Positions 35,965 through 48,270 of a stretch of 64,000 bases of DNA are shown here, piece after piece. Origin of the DNA: Talpa occidentalis (lineage: Eukaryota > Chordata > Mammalia > Eulipotyphla > Talpidae); contig NW_023600993.1 in the NCBI RefSeq assembly GCF_014898055.3, positions 13,574,214-13,638,213 on the forward strand, written 5' to 3'. How positions within the stretch are numbered: position 1 is the first letter of the stretch; every line of letters starts with the position of its first letter. A program made the position numbers and the translations under genes. Below the pieces are notes generated by a model. The model had not been told where the DNA came from, made no database searches, and worked only from the letters and a program-made list of their open reading frames with translations.

Positions 35965-36977
35965 TACAAGGCGAAAGAAAGCAAGATTTGGAAAAAAGTA
36001 AGAACATCATACATCTGGTCAATTTAGATAAATCAAGTCTCTTAAAAAATCTACTACCTTTTAAAAATCAAGCATTAAAAAATAAAATTCTGACTACTCT
36101 TTTAATATTCTGTAACACAAGCCATCAATAGACATATTTTAAAAATTCAACATAGAATTTAGAAACCAGCTATAAGAATAATCAAATTAAGGCAAAATGA
36201 GAACTGTTTGTTGTAGAATATGTATCAAATAAGTAGTAGTTTTTTATGCTCAATTTACAATGCTATTTAAAGAATTAGCTAAACTAATTTTCTTCTACTG
36301 CTAAGTAGACTGTTCTTCTATTAATAGTAAATTAATCTATCTCTAACACATCTGATCTGTGAACAACCTGGTAGATTAAACTCAGAATTTGGGACACACA
36401 ATGAAAGTCAATGGAGGGTCATTGTACAAACATTCACAAGTACTGAAAAAGTAAATGTACTCTAATGCCTTCTTCCTAGTAATGAGAGATTTAGTTAATT
36501 TTTAAAGTCTGGATTCTCCAAGCTTCTTGCACTTTACGTTTAAATATTTATTACCTAATTACTCTTATGCCTGCCTCTTTTTTACTTGCAATTTTACAAA
36601 TTTCTGTCATTAACCAAAGGAGAAAAAAGGAAAGAAGATGAAAGCAATAGAAACTTAAATCAATCAAATTAAGCAAAAAGATTGTCAAACTAATTTTTTT
36701 TTTAAATTACAGTATTGAATTATCTGGATTGCATTTATCTCCCTTCCACACAAAATCACCACTTGATTACATGATAGTAAATCTTGTTCTCATGTTTACA
36801 GAGAACAGCAGATCATATTAATTATAACTTGGTTGACAATTCATCTTCTTCCCCTTACTCTGCATATACAGAAACAGAAATGTAACCATTTATTCCTCCC
36901 ATGTCTTCTGATAGAATGGGTAGAAGGACTTTTCATTAGCTAGTAAAGTGAATTCTTAAGTATGAAATATCCACATT
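35965..36977. other. AT-rich intronic stretch, nothing recognised
   Basis: About 1 kb of unique-looking sequence; no element or exon seen. Confidence 0.35.
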
Positions 36978-36991
36978 AAAATATAGAACAA

Positions 36992-37756
36992 GCAAAAGAG
37001 ACAATAACCAAAACAAAGAGAAACCCCACCGACTGGGAGAAAAATTTTTTACACAACACTAATGATAAAGGGCTGATCACAAAAATCTATAAAGAACTGA
37101 TGAGACTCAACAACAACAAAGAAAATAATCCAGTCAAAAAATGGGCAGAAGAGCTAAAAAGAAACTTCTCCAAAGAGGAAATGCAAATGGCCAACAGGTA
37201 TATGAAAAAACGTTCAATATCACTTGTAATCAGGGAAACGCAAATCAAAACTACCATGAGATACCATCTCACACCAGTGAGAATGGCACATATTAAAAAA
37301 GCTAGCAACAACAAATGTTGGCAAGGACGTGGAGAAAAAGGAACTCTCCTGCACTGCTGGTGGGAGTGCAAACTGGTCCAACCACTATGTAGAGTTGTGT
37401 GCAGATTCCTCAACCAAATAAAGATAGAGCTTCCATATGATCCAGCAATTCCACTCCTAGGTATTTACCCAAAGGACACAGAAACATTAATTCAAAAGGG
37501 CACCTGCACTCCTATGTTTATAGCAGCACTATTTACAATAGCTAAGCTTTGGAAACAACCCAAATGCCCAAAAAAAGATGACTGGATCAAGAAAATGTGG
37601 TACATATACACCATGGACTATTACTCAGCAATCAAAAAAGATAAGCTTGTGCAATTTGCAGCAACAAGGATGGAGCTGGAAGGGATCATGCTCAGCGAAA
37701 TAAGTCAAAAAGAAAAAGAAAAATACCAGATGGTCTCACTCATAGCAGGAATCTAG
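36992..37756 (+). pseudogene. L1 ORF2p C-terminal fragment, still open
   Basis: From the first inserted base (Ala-Lys-Glu-Thr) to the TAG after Leu-Ile-Ala-Gly-Ile there are about 254 codons without a stop. The sequence has the mammalian L1 ORF2 C-terminal landmarks: a Trp-Ala-Glu-Glu-Leu-Lys block near the start, then [14 protein letters not shown], and Glu-Gly-Ile-Met-Leu-Ser-Glu-Ile near the end. Full ORF2p is about 1,275 residues, so roughly four-fifths is missing. There is no start codon or promoter of its own; the open frame reflects young age and not function. Confidence 0.85.
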
Positions 37757-37923
37757 AAAACCTAAATAAGGTACCAGAAAAAAGAATAATTATAATAAAG
37801 AAAAAGCCAAATCAACATACAACTATAAACCAGAGACACACTATGGAGGGGGCGGGGAGAGGAGGGATTGGGGTCAAAATAAGGGGGGGTGCAATTGTAT
37901 GGGGAATATTAAAAAAATCAAAA
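36992..37923 (+). mobile_element. Young 5'-truncated L1 (ORF2 C-terminus and 3' UTR)
   Basis: A recent L1 insertion, cut at its 5' end inside ORF2, with a perfect 14-bp target-site duplication, aaaatatagaacaa, at 36978-36991 and 37924-37937. It contains an open ORF2 C-terminal frame, a short 3' UTR with a G-rich block (about 37,845-37,890, gggggcggggagaggaggga), and an A-rich end. It lies antisense to TBC1D5. It lacks endonuclease and reverse transcriptase, so it cannot move by itself. Confidence 0.92.
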
Positions 37924-37937
37924 AAAATATAGAACAA

Positions 37938-38800
37938 AAGTTGATTTGAGAAGCAAACTTTTCTTATACCCTACCTTTTTCATATTTCACACCATTCTAT
38001 TCTCTTATGAGGGTAATTAGCTAGGAATGACACATTTTATGACACTCGAAAGTTGGGATATTAATGCAGTATTAAACAAAAATACAGATAAATATTAACA
38101 CTTAATATTATCCAGGATTTATGTTTCCCTCCCCAACTGTCATTAGAAGTATCCAGTGATCATTAGAAGTATCCAGTGATATTTACACAATGTTACACAG
38201 GACACATATTTGTTAAGGGCCAAGAAAAGTTAAGTCTTGTTTACATTCATGTGAACTTTGCTTTGTAACTTTGTACTTTTGCCTTCATCACTTTTTGTCT
38301 AGCAACTCTTCAACAAAATCACTCAGTCCATTAAAAGTTTCTTTCTGTTACAAGAAGCCAAGAATGCATTATTCCATTTTTCTATGTGAAGTATGCTATT
38401 TAATAATAGCTTGTACACTAATTAAAGCAAATCTAATTGTGAGAACACATTGACATTGTTAAAGTAAATTACTCAATTTGTTAATAGTTTCATTTCAAGT
38501 GACCTTAATTGTATTAATTGTGATACTAGGAAATTAAATTGAAGAGCATTAAATACATTGTTCTAATATGTCCTAGAGGAACAAATTTTCCATTACATCA
38601 GCAAAGGGAGAGTAATGATTATATGGCACCTCCCACTCCCAAGTAAGTCAGACACACACAGAAACACACACAGACACACACACACACAGGATCAAATAGA
38701 AAAGCCCAACTAGACTGAATTTACTGTAACTTTTTTAATATTAGTAGCAAGACATAAAACAGACCAGGTGGAAGTAACTGAGCTTTGTATAAATGGCTTT
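37938..38800. other. Intronic stretch with a 20-bp tandem duplication and (CA)n
   Basis: Includes cattagaagtatccagtgat twice in perfect tandem (38141-38160, 38161-38180) and an impure CA repeat at 38651-38688. Nothing else recognised. Confidence 0.5.
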
Positions 38801-38815
38801 TTAAGGGCAATCTTT

Positions 38816-39092
38816 GGGCCTCCCCGGTGGTGCAGCAGTTGAGCGCTGGGTTGCAAAGCTGCCCACAGCCTCTGCAACGCCGGTTCGATCCCCAGCTGCT
38901 CCCTGGCCACCAGAGGAGGGTCCCACATGGCACACAGACCTCTCCTGCCGCCCGCTGCTCCCCTCAGCAGTGTACTTCCATCCTTCTGCCTGCTCTGCTC
39001 CCTGCTCTGGCTCTGGTGAATTCTCTCACCCTCCTGCGCTTCTGACTGTACCCAGTGCTTGTATATATAAATAAATAAATCTTTAAAAAAAA
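38816..39092 (+). repeat. tRNA-derived SINE, younger subfamily, full length
   Basis: A good reference copy. The head is gggcctccccggtggtgcag, the A-box region gcagttgagcgctggg, and the B box ggttcgatcccc. The pyrimidine-rich body is cccctcagcagtgtacttcc ... ctctggctctggtgaattct, and the tail is ataaataaataaatcttt plus A. The 15-bp target-site duplication ttaagggcaatcttt / ttaagggcattcttt (38801-38815, 39093-39107) has one mismatch. Confidence 0.92.
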
Positions 39093-39379
39093 TTAAGGGC
39101 ATTCTTTAATCTCAGATTAAGCAGAGATATGTCACCATTTAATAGTTAAAATATTGAGAATAGAAACAAATATTAATATACAGAACTGCAACCATAAAAG
39201 AAATTTGAAACAATAGTACAACTGCATAAATCTGGCATTTTAACAAGTGCCTAGAATCAAGTCATATAAATATACATTAAAAATAGTTAGGGCCATCATC
39301 TTGGAAAAAAAATCAGAGTTCAACAGACATCACAATACAGACTGTGACATAACTCTTGAGTGTTTCAAATAAAATCTGT

Positions 39380-39722
39380 ATTTTCTAACATGGCTTACAA
39401 AATCCTCCTAATCTTGCCCCTCCCTGCCTACTGGGCCCAGTGGGAGCCATTCCCTTGCCACCCAAGTTGTCCCAGGTTCGGTGATGGCTGATGTATCACA
39501 TTCTCATACATCTTCCCAGACAATCTCAAGCACTTGCCGAGTTGTTCACTGTAAGAGTACTATATTTTAATATTTTTATTGTTTATCACTCATTTCTTAA
39601 TCTTATGCTTTTTTCCATTTTTTTACTGTCTCTTTCATGGTACAATCTGAATTCCATGAGAATTGCTTGTTCAATAGTCTATCCCCAGATCCTAGAAGAT
39701 CAAAAATATTTTTGAATGAATA
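39380..39722 (+). repeat. L2 LINE 3' end
   Basis: Ordered matches: aacatggcttacaaaatcct, aatcttgcccctccctgcct, a decayed middle, then ttccatgagaattgcttgtt, atccccagatcctagaagat and ttttgaatgaatag at the end. Confidence 0.7.
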
Positions 39723-39777
39723 GACATAAAGTCTATGGCCTGCAGACTGTGCCTCTATGACTTCTATTCATCTGTAT

Positions 39778-39888
39778 CTTTTTTTTGTGTGGGATCCTCG
39801 CCAGCCACCGGGGAACAAACCAGCGCTGCAGAGGCTGCGGGCAGCGTTGCAGCCCAGCGCTCAACCGCTGCGCCACCAAGGGAGGCCC
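39778..39888 (-). repeat. Head-only (3'-truncated) tRNA-SINE with its own target-site duplication
   Basis: Only the tRNA-like head and about 30 following bases are present, ending in cacac and a short A run (seen as cttttttttgtgtg on the plus strand). The usual 150-bp body and AATAAA/TCTTT tail are missing. A target-site duplication tcatctgtat at 39768-39777 and 39889-39898 shows it inserted in this short form. Confidence 0.85.
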
Positions 39889-40561
39889 TCATCTGTATTT
39901 TTGTCACTGTAATTTCTTATCATTGTTGCAACACGTCTAATTGAAGATTATAAATATGAGAAGACAGATATTCACATGTCCAAGTAAAGATACCAATTGA
40001 TAGCAGTATTTTAAGTTTGATCGAAATCAGTCATATTCTTTTAAAATTTTCATTAAATAGAAATTCTAGGAAGTAAGTTGTCATTAAGTCTATTTATATT
40101 TGGAAGAAAGGAGAAAAGAGATTATTTAAATATACATATCCCCATAATATAAACAATAATTTGGCTCACACATTGCCTTAAAAATAAGTTGAGTAAGTAA
40201 AAGTGAATGCTCATAATTTATCTGTTGATAAGGCAAAGCTAGTGGAGGGTTAGCTGACTAAATCTAAATATATTTGCAAGTTCTAGAGAAACAATCAATG
40301 TAATTTATAGGAATACAATAATTCCCAAATGGTAATTAAACCATTTCTAAAGATTCAAGTAAATTGCATTTTTAATACTAGAGATGTAATAAAAGAAAAT
40401 GACCACTGAAAGTAAATAACTTGAGATACTAAAATTGTTATGATTTCTTTCATTTAAAACACTCAGATTTTCCTAAAGTGGAAAATAAAATAGTTTAAAG
40501 CTAACATAACGTGTCTTCCCTCATGCTTTCCTATGTACCTCACACAGGATTTCTCTTTTCT

Positions 40562-40820
40562 TTTTTAAAGATTTTACTTATTTATTTTTGTGTAGAAGAG
40601 CTGGGGTGTAGACCAGAGGTCCAGGGTGTGAGAGGATTCACCAGAGACAGAGCAGGGAGCAGAACAGGCAGATTTACGAAAATACACTGTTAAGGAGCAA
40701 CGGGTGAGACAGGAGTTCTGCTGCACCATATGTGGGTCAGCTCCCCGGCTGGGGATTGAACTCAGGCCATAGTAGCAGTGATAATGCTGGGACTTAAGCC
40801 CTAGGCCACCAGGGAGGCCC
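40562..40820 (-). repeat. tRNA-derived SINE, older subfamily
   Basis: Minus-strand copy with ctggggtgtagaccagaggt body and gccaccagggaggccc head. The 13-bp perfect target-site duplication acacaggatttct is at 40542-40554 and 40823-40835. Confidence 0.9.
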
Positions 40821-40835
40821 AAACACAGGATTTCT

Positions 40836-42735
40836 TCTCAGGAAATGCAAAGAGCAGAACAGTCAAATGCTAGAGTACAGCATAAGCACTTTATGAAAAA
40901 GATTTCGTATTTCAAAACACCTCTTTGATTAACAAGGAAGCCTTATACTAGCAAAAGCATAATGATGGCAAACTAATTTATTTTCAATTCTCAGAATACA
41001 AGTTAAGAATAAAAACTACTTGAGCTCAGAATAATCTTATCAGCAAGGTAAAGCATTCCCAAAGCTTTTGGTAAAGGCATCTTTTTAAAACAATGTCAGA
41101 GAACAACCACAGAAAAAAAGCTACATTCACAAACTTGAAGAATCCAACAAATCATAATAAAAATACCACAACAAACAGATGTCTCTTTTTTCCACAAATT
41201 ACATATATAATTTCTAAACTGCTAAAATATGCTAAAGTAGATATCAACATCTATGACTGTAGCACAGATTAAAACTTCATATAATAAATTTAATCTTCTG
41301 TTCATTTAAAAAGATTAGTAGAATACATAATAATAATAGTTTCAATCCCCTAAATTTAAACACATACAAGGTGCTACACTTAGATGTACAAGAAAAATTT
41401 ATAAATATCCAAGTTTAATGGTATTAAAATATTATCTTTAAAAATCAAGTATATGCACAGATAATTTTACCAAGCTGTATCAGCGATATTTAAAAAATAC
41501 TCCTGACTATTATACTGCAAAATAGGGTGATATTTTAAGACTAGAACTTGGTTTTTGGAAATTACCCCTAGCGGAGGAGCAGGAGAAATATATATGAAGG
41601 ATCAAAGAGGTCTTAAATTATTTTCCTTGAATAAATAATTGTCTGCCTGCCTTTTCTTCTCCCAGAATATTCAATTTTCTCCCTCTGATTGGGTAAGATC
41701 AAAGTAAGAAAGCCTATAATCTTTAAAACTAGTAGTTTCAGTAGGTAAAGGTTTTAAAGTTGGTTTAAGCTATGAGTGGACTTAGGAGAAGGAAGGAGGA
41801 GGTGGAGGTTCATAATTGTTTATACTTGTAAAGGACTAATTATTCGTTTTACCACTAAGCCAGGTAAATGAACAAAAGGAGGTGGTGACATTGAGAAGGC
41901 CATAACGGTGGTTACTTTTGCAAACCATGCCAACTTAGTGGATGGATGTTTCACTATTTAAAGATTCCAAACTCCATCTCTATAATTCTTTAATAAGAAA
42001 CCCACTGTAGGTTGATTTCACCTGAGCAGGGTTTAGTTTTGTTTTTCTAAAGTTTCAAGATGATATTGTCACTCTAAATCCCACAACTCTGTTCTAGAAA
42101 TGCCTAGACCCTGCCAACAAAAACTGTCACACAAATTCCCAATTTGGTTATTCAAGAATGCTGTAAAAGCTGGCTAAATGTGGTGGGAAAAATTACCTGA
42201 AGGTATGGATACTCCTGTGCATATTATCTTTCCCATATTGGGGTAGCTTTTGCAGGCTGCTTCGAAAGGAGCCTACCTCTTCAAGCAAATAAAGGAAATT
42301 GCCACAACAGTGAAATAAAACTAAAAACCAGCAATTAATAAGGAATGGACCACTCATTGAAAAAAACTCCGAATTGATACCACAAGATTCTTTTTTTTAA
42401 TTTTCAAGGGTCTGCATTTTACCAATAGTAAGCTTCACTGGCACCATTAAGATGTCTAACTTACTAAAATGTTAACTCACTTTGAAAGCACAAACACATA
42501 AAGATCCACACATAATCATTCAAATCTAGTATTAAAAAGTTGAACCTCTTCATTGAAAAGTTTATCATTGACTTTTAACCACTATCTTTTGAGTTCACTT
42601 CCAATCCACTCAAGTGAGTTAGCGGTATCTTGAAAACAGCATAACCACTAATTACAGACTGTCAGTCTATTTTCAATTACCAAACTGTGTATTTTCTCCC
42701 GAGAACTGAGGCTCACTTTGGACCTTCTGGAAGCT
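40836..42735. other. AT-rich intronic stretch, nothing recognised
   Basis: No exon, gene or repeat family recognised by eye. Confidence 0.35.
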
Positions 42736-42739
42736 CTTC

Positions 42740-43090
42740 CATCTGTGACTTCTAAAATTTAGCACTCCTCTACCCTTTCCCTACTTTGCTTATTCTTCCC
42801 AAATGTTTTAAATAATGCTCCCTCTAGCCAATGTCTAATTAAGAGAAATTCCTACAGATCAGTCCTCAGCTCTTTTTTTCTTTCTTTGGATTTCTTATTT
42901 GTCTCAAAGTTTGAGGTGACCTCTCTCAGAATGACCCTCAGATCTCTAACTCATGCCTTTCAAACTGAAGGCTCTCACTTTCAGCTTTCTGTCACACAGA
43001 TTCATTTAGAGGAACTGAGCAGGGCAGATTCGCTGCTCTCTGATTTCACTTTTACCAATTATCACACCACACTTGGCAAAATCTGTTTTT
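42740..43090 (+). repeat. Possible L2 LINE coding-region fossil
   Basis: The order cagatcagtcctcagctctt, ttctttctttggatttctta, then a decayed 'tgaccctcagatctctaact' is suggestive of L2 (tcagtcctaggccctcttct ... atgactcccaaatctata). Weak. Confidence 0.35.
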
Positions 43091-43746
43091 AAGACACTTT
43101 TAAAACTGTCCATTTTTAACATCCTTGTTATTGTCATTTAAGAACTTCCAAGTCATTCCTACATTTATTTAACAATCTTTATAGTTTTTATTGATTTCGA
43201 GGAAGTATTTTTGATTAAAAGTATACTCCTAACAAAACTATGCAGACAATGAAGATGATTACTGATTAAGGGGGGGAGAAGGGATGAATAGGCTGAACAC
43301 AGAGGGTTTCTGTGAAAATACTTTATATGTTACTATAAAGAGGATATGTTTTATCACACATTTGTCCAAACCAACAGAATGCACAGCACCAAGAGTCCTA
43401 TTAGGGACTATGGAGTTCAGGTGATTATGAGAAGCTCCATGTACGTTCATCTGTTGTGACAAATGTACCACTCTGGTGAGGGGGTGTTGAAAATGGGAGA
43501 GGCTACTCACCTGTGGAGGCAAGGGTTAGATGGGAAATCTCTGTGCTTCCTTTTTAATTTTGGTGTGAAACTACAATTGCACCATCCCAAAAAACTCTTT
43601 TTGGTTTTTTTTTTTAAAGACTTTAAAACAAGACCAAGATTTGAATCTACCCAAATCAATGTAGATTCAAATTATTACACTGAACTAATGAACGGACTGA
43701 GCTGGTTTACTGACTACCATCAGTAAACTCTCTGCACTTGGTTCTT

Positions 43747-44138
43747 TTTTTTTTTTTAAAATAATACATTTTATTTTTATATTCCCCATACAATTGCAAC
43801 CCCCCCATTCTGACCCCAATCCCTCCCCTCCTGCCCCCCACCCCCCAAAAAGTGTCTCTGGTTCATAGTTTTTTGTTGATTTTGATTTTCACTTTCTTAT
43901 AGTTATTCATTTTCCTGGTCCCTTATTTAAGTTTTCTAGATTCCTGCTATGAGTGAGACCATCCGGTATTTTTCTTTTTCTTTCTGGCTTATTTCGCTGA
44001 GCATGATCCCTTCCAGCGCCATCCATGTTGCTGCAAATTGCATGTGTTTATCTTTTTTGAATGCTGAGTAATATCCAAATGCCCAAAAATAGATGACTGG
44101 ATCAAGAAGATGTGGTACATATATACCATGGAATATTA
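43747..44138 (-). mobile_element. Young L1 3' end with a 5' inversion
   Basis: From the left: poly-T, then antisense L1 3' UTR (attccccatacaattgcaac, C-rich complement of the G-rich block), then antisense ORF2 C-terminus up to ctgagtaat at about 44,072. At that point orientation flips, and 44,073-44,138 reads as sense ORF2 (ccaaatgcccaaaaatagat ... taccatggaatattact) from the region just upstream in ORF2. A perfect 17-bp target-site duplication, ctctgcacttggttctt, at 43730-43746 and 44139-44155 encloses both parts, so it is one insertion event. Confidence 0.92.
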
Positions 44139-44308
44139 CTCTGCACTTGGTTCTTATGGAAATTTTGATTAGGGTCATAATGAAAGAAAATGTGGAAGAA
44201 AGGAATTTTAATAAAGATTTTACAGAAAGAGAGGTAAAAGAACACCTTCTGAAGTTCCACTAAAGAAAAATTCAGGTACTACAATAATAAGGGACAATAA
44301 AACAATTT

Positions 44309-44569
44309 TTTAAAGATTTATTTATTTATACAAAAACTGGGGTACAGGCCAGAGGTGCAGGAGGGTGAGAAAATTCACCAGAGACAGAGCGGGGAATTGA
44401 AGAGGCAGATGACAGGAAACACTGCTGAGGGCAACAGCAGGCAAGACAGAAGAGGTCTGCCACACTATGTGGGTATCTCCCTGGCTGGCCAGGAATGGAA
44501 TCCATGCTGCAAAGGCTGTGGACAGCTTCACAGCACTGTGCTCAACCTGCTGTGCCACCAGGGAGGCCC
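44309..44569 (-). repeat. tRNA-derived SINE, older subfamily
   Basis: Minus-strand copy with aaagatttatttatttatac tail complement, actggggtacaggccagagg body and ccaccagggaggccc head. The target-site duplication aataaaacaattt / aataagacaattt (44296-44308, 44570-44582) has one mismatch. Confidence 0.9.
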
Positions 44570-44689
44570 AATAAGACAATTTCATCCATAACAACTCAGG
44601 ACAGGAAGGAGTAAGGCAGATGGAAGAAAGCAATTTTTGATTAATATAAGTAAAGGAGCTGAAATAGGTAAAAGAAAACCAGTTCATTC

Positions 44690-45005
44690 ATCTGTGGGTT
44701 ATTCATTGAACTGTGTCTCTGCCAGGCAAAAGGTACACAAATGGTCCTGCCTCAGGAAGCTTACATTTTAAAGCAAGGAGACAAACACTAAACAGGAAAG
44801 AATACTTGGGGCTACATATGGATGAATGCTGTGGGGTTACATGTGGGTGAGTGCTATGAAGGAATCAAAAAGAGGCAGAAAACAGAGATATGTGGGCAGG
44901 TGCAGAGTTTAGAACTGGTTTGGCACCCCTGGGCAAGGTCAGGTTAACAAAATGACCTTGGTCATCATGGTGAAGAATTTGGATTTTATTAGTTATTATC
45001 TTCAA
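44690..45005 (-). repeat. L2 LINE 3' region, antisense
   Basis: Read left to right it gives the reverse complement of an L2 3' end: tctgccaggcaaaaggtaca, then ctcaggaagcttacatttta, aaacactaaacaggaaagaa, gagtgctatgaaggaatcaa and a degraded remainder ending in gaatttggattttatt. Confidence 0.7.
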
Positions 45006-45009
45006 CAGA

Positions 45010-46125
45010 ACAAATTCACCTGTCACCCAAATCTAAATTCACTTCTATGTGAGAAACAATCCTAAAGATCATAACAGGACAGCATCGTTTTATATCAACT
45101 TCAGTTAACTATTTTTAATTATTACCAATTTCTTCTCCAAAAAGTCATGTACTGCCTTCTAGTTTGAAATCTCTATGATATGGTAACATAAAGAAGAGAA
45201 CATTTGAGACAAAAACAAAATCATAAGTGGCAAAAATGGCGTAGGCAGGATTTTCTGAATGTCTGCAATTTTTTTTAAAGTTGGTTACTAAATATTTTAT
45301 ACATTATGATAGAAAGAAAGCTTTGAAACAGATATTATATAAAAAGGCAAAGATACATTAAGTAATTATCTGAACACTATAAAAGCAGTAAGTAAAAAGT
45401 CATATAAAATTGAAGCTAGAAACTCTGGCAATAGGTAACAAAATGCCATTTTACAAAAGATCTAATAGAAAAAATGTTCTTTCATCATGAGCAACATTCC
45501 AATCTCTTACAAGCTTGTGAAAATAAGTAGTCATAGTGAGATTAATTTTTAACGTTAAATCTTGCTACATCTTGATATACAGTTGTGTTCAGCTTGAAAT
45601 AAAGTAACTTCATTAAATTGATTATTAAAAGTTACAAACTCAAAGTGAATAATCACAAACAGGTAAGCAGACATTTTTGGTTTTTTAATGAACTTACAGG
45701 TAATGTGTCAATTATTTATTAATATCCTATCTTCAAAAGATCTCTAATTTAAGGAGTAATTTCTGTATATGACCTAACATAATAGCTCAAAGAGAAAATG
45801 TCATACTTCCTATGCTGTTGTCTATTTGAAAAATATAAACAGTTAAAAGTTTTAATCATATAGAAAATATGCCTAAGATTTTGACTTTATGTATGCAAAA
45901 TAGTTCCTTTTTTCTGTCCTCCCCCACTTTCTTTGACCACCCATGAAAATAAATCGAAGCAGTTTTCTTTCTAACATTCCTATTATTTGACAACTTTTGC
46001 TAATTGCTTCCAGGATTCTCAATCATCTAACTCAGTGATACACTGTTTTTTACAAATCTTAAAATTCAGATTTGAAAAATTAAATATGTATTTGTTTACT
46101 TAGGGAATCTATAAAAGAATTTAAG

Positions 46126-46159
<34 letters not shown>

Positions 46160-48260
46160 ACTTTTACATGGGGAAACCACTGATTAAGTCCAGTGTCTGA
46201 TTGCTTACAAAATGAGTCATTCAGTCACCACAAATTCCCTTGTGGGAAGAATGTGTAAAAGGCTTCAAATACATGGAGACCCCCAGGAAAGACATATATT
46301 AAAATAAACAAACATATTAGAAAGGTGATGATTCTTCAAGTAAATATGACAACCCCATTAAAATGTAACACACTTTTTTTTTCCCTGAAAAAAGGAAATC
46401 TAAGAAGATGAAATAGATGCTTTATATAAAATATTTACATATACAATGCACAAAACCCACTATGGTTAGTAACCTTTATGGCTTTGAAGAACTACATATT
46501 TACATATCTTTCTTTCTGCATGTGCGTGTGCGTATGTGTGTTTTGTATATATTTTTAACAGTTGACAGCTGTTTTAGAGCATACAGAGATGCCAAGCTGA
46601 ATGAGGGTCTTGATTACTTCAAGATTAGCTATCTAAAGTTTCTATTCATTTTAAGTGTTGTTAGTTGGAAGAGTCATTAGTCACTTCCTTGTCTCATAGA
46701 ACATCAGCATACATTTACATTGTTAATGAACATTTGGGGTAAATGAATTAATGGCACTTTTAAACATCAATTCAGTCCTAATAACTTTGTATGTCATAGA
46801 AATGTTAGGCTAGGATATAAACGAAAAGCTTTTTCAGTAAAGGTAACTACTCATTCCTCCAAACAATAAAGGATAAAATTAATTAAAAATTTTTTTTTAA
46901 CTGGGCTTAAAAAAAAAAAATCTTCAAAATTTAATGAAATAGACCTGAGAAAAATGTGTACTTAAAAAACAAAAACCCTCTGCTCAAAAATAATCATATA
47001 AACCCAGAAATATCATGAAAAATTTTGGTGAAATTAATTTATATTATATACTTATAACACAAAAACATTCACTTTTTAAAATACCTATTATAGAGAAGTG
47101 CTTGCAAAATATATTTAATTATAGGTGTTTCTTTTGGCATCACATTTAAGAAAAAAAACATCACTAGGAAAGATTTCTATCCAATGAAATCTTAAAATAC
47201 TGAAATGGGACAATAATCATCTTTTCATATTATCAAAACCTTAAACAACAGCTTTTTGGAGAACATCTAGTTAAAAGCAAATATAAAAAAAATAAAATCT
47301 CAAAAATAAGTTCAAGGGCAAGTACTATTTTCATTAAAACTAACTAATGGCATTTTATGATGAAGAAGGTATTTAAGATGCACAACATAAACACATAAAC
47401 ATACTCCATAAAGCAACTGAAAAAATATAAATAGCCACTTTAAGAATCAATTATTTTTTTTAAATCCCAAAACATGAGTTAATGGCAAACCTGTATAATG
47501 ATATAGGGGGAAAAAAGTTATTTGAAGCACGCAAAACACATGTGAATTATTTTATGTATTTTATGAGTGAAAAATCACAAGTAGTTAGAATCAATGAACT
47601 AACTTTTTGAAATATTTAACAAATTATTTAAAATATGGGTAATATTTCAAAAATTCTCACAGACGATTTCCTTCCAAGATATATTATTATTAATACTGTG
47701 AAAATAATACAGAGTTGTAATACATACCCATTTGACAAATTTATTTCTAGGGTAGATCCTTAATATAGTTTTTCTTTTATAATCTCTTTTAATAATTTCA
47801 ATGCCCAGACTTAGTATAACACAAATTTAATTATCAAAAAAATAACAAAGAATCAGGCAAGTCTTTTTCTTGAAAGCCACCTCAACTTGGGGGTGGAGGG
47901 TGTGGAGAAAATCCCTGCAAAATCAACTCTAAAAGCTCACACTTCACTAAAAGATGCTTGACAAAGGCTGTTTTGCAATATCTTTATCGTGAAGTAACTA
48001 TTTAAGCTTACAGTTTTTGTGTTTTTTTTTTTTAATAAAGAATGACAGTACATTAAACATTTGCCCACTGCTTCTGTCTGTAATTGAAAGTTGATGTTTT
48101 GTGGTATTCATTAGTGTAGGGTAGCTCTACGTCCATGCAGGAAAATGTTTTTAAAACAGGCTCTGCTCCGCTTTAGTAAGAAAATCACACACATGGGGGG
48201 AGCGAAGATAACGGGGTACCTTCGGCGTGGTTACCAGCAACTGCAGAATGCATCTGTGTG
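45010..48260. other. AT-rich intronic stretch with an (AC)n microsatellite
   Basis: An uninterrupted (AC)n repeat lies at 46127-46157 and a GT-rich patch at about 46,515-46,540. Nothing else recognised. Confidence 0.4.
46127..46157 (+). repeat. (AC)n microsatellite
   Basis: Uninterrupted dinucleotide repeat, likely length-polymorphic. Confidence 0.95.
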
Positions 48261-48270
48261 TAAAACTCAC

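Larger units (their letters stand above)
4706..48270 (-). other. TBC1D5: TBC1D5 intron between the two coding exons (43.6 kb)
   Basis: This GT-AG phase-1 intron runs from the gtgagt donor at 48270 to the cag acceptor at 4706 on the minus strand. It holds most of the repeats listed here. Very long introns in the 5' half fit what is known of TBC1D5, which spans several hundred kb in human. I saw no further exon with both splice sites and a protein-like open frame, but small alternative exons cannot be excluded by eye. Confidence 0.75.

Noticed and set aside
37087..37413. A 108-codon minus-strand open frame
   Set aside because: Shadow frame of the L1 ORF2 C-terminal fragment on the other strand.
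38710..39102. A 130-codon minus-strand open frame
   Set aside because: It lies almost wholly in the reverse of the SINE at 38816-39092 and shares its residues with frames in the other SINE copies.
44322..44687. A 121-codon minus-strand open frame
   Set aside because: It is a read-through of a SINE copy and its flank, with no splice or start support.
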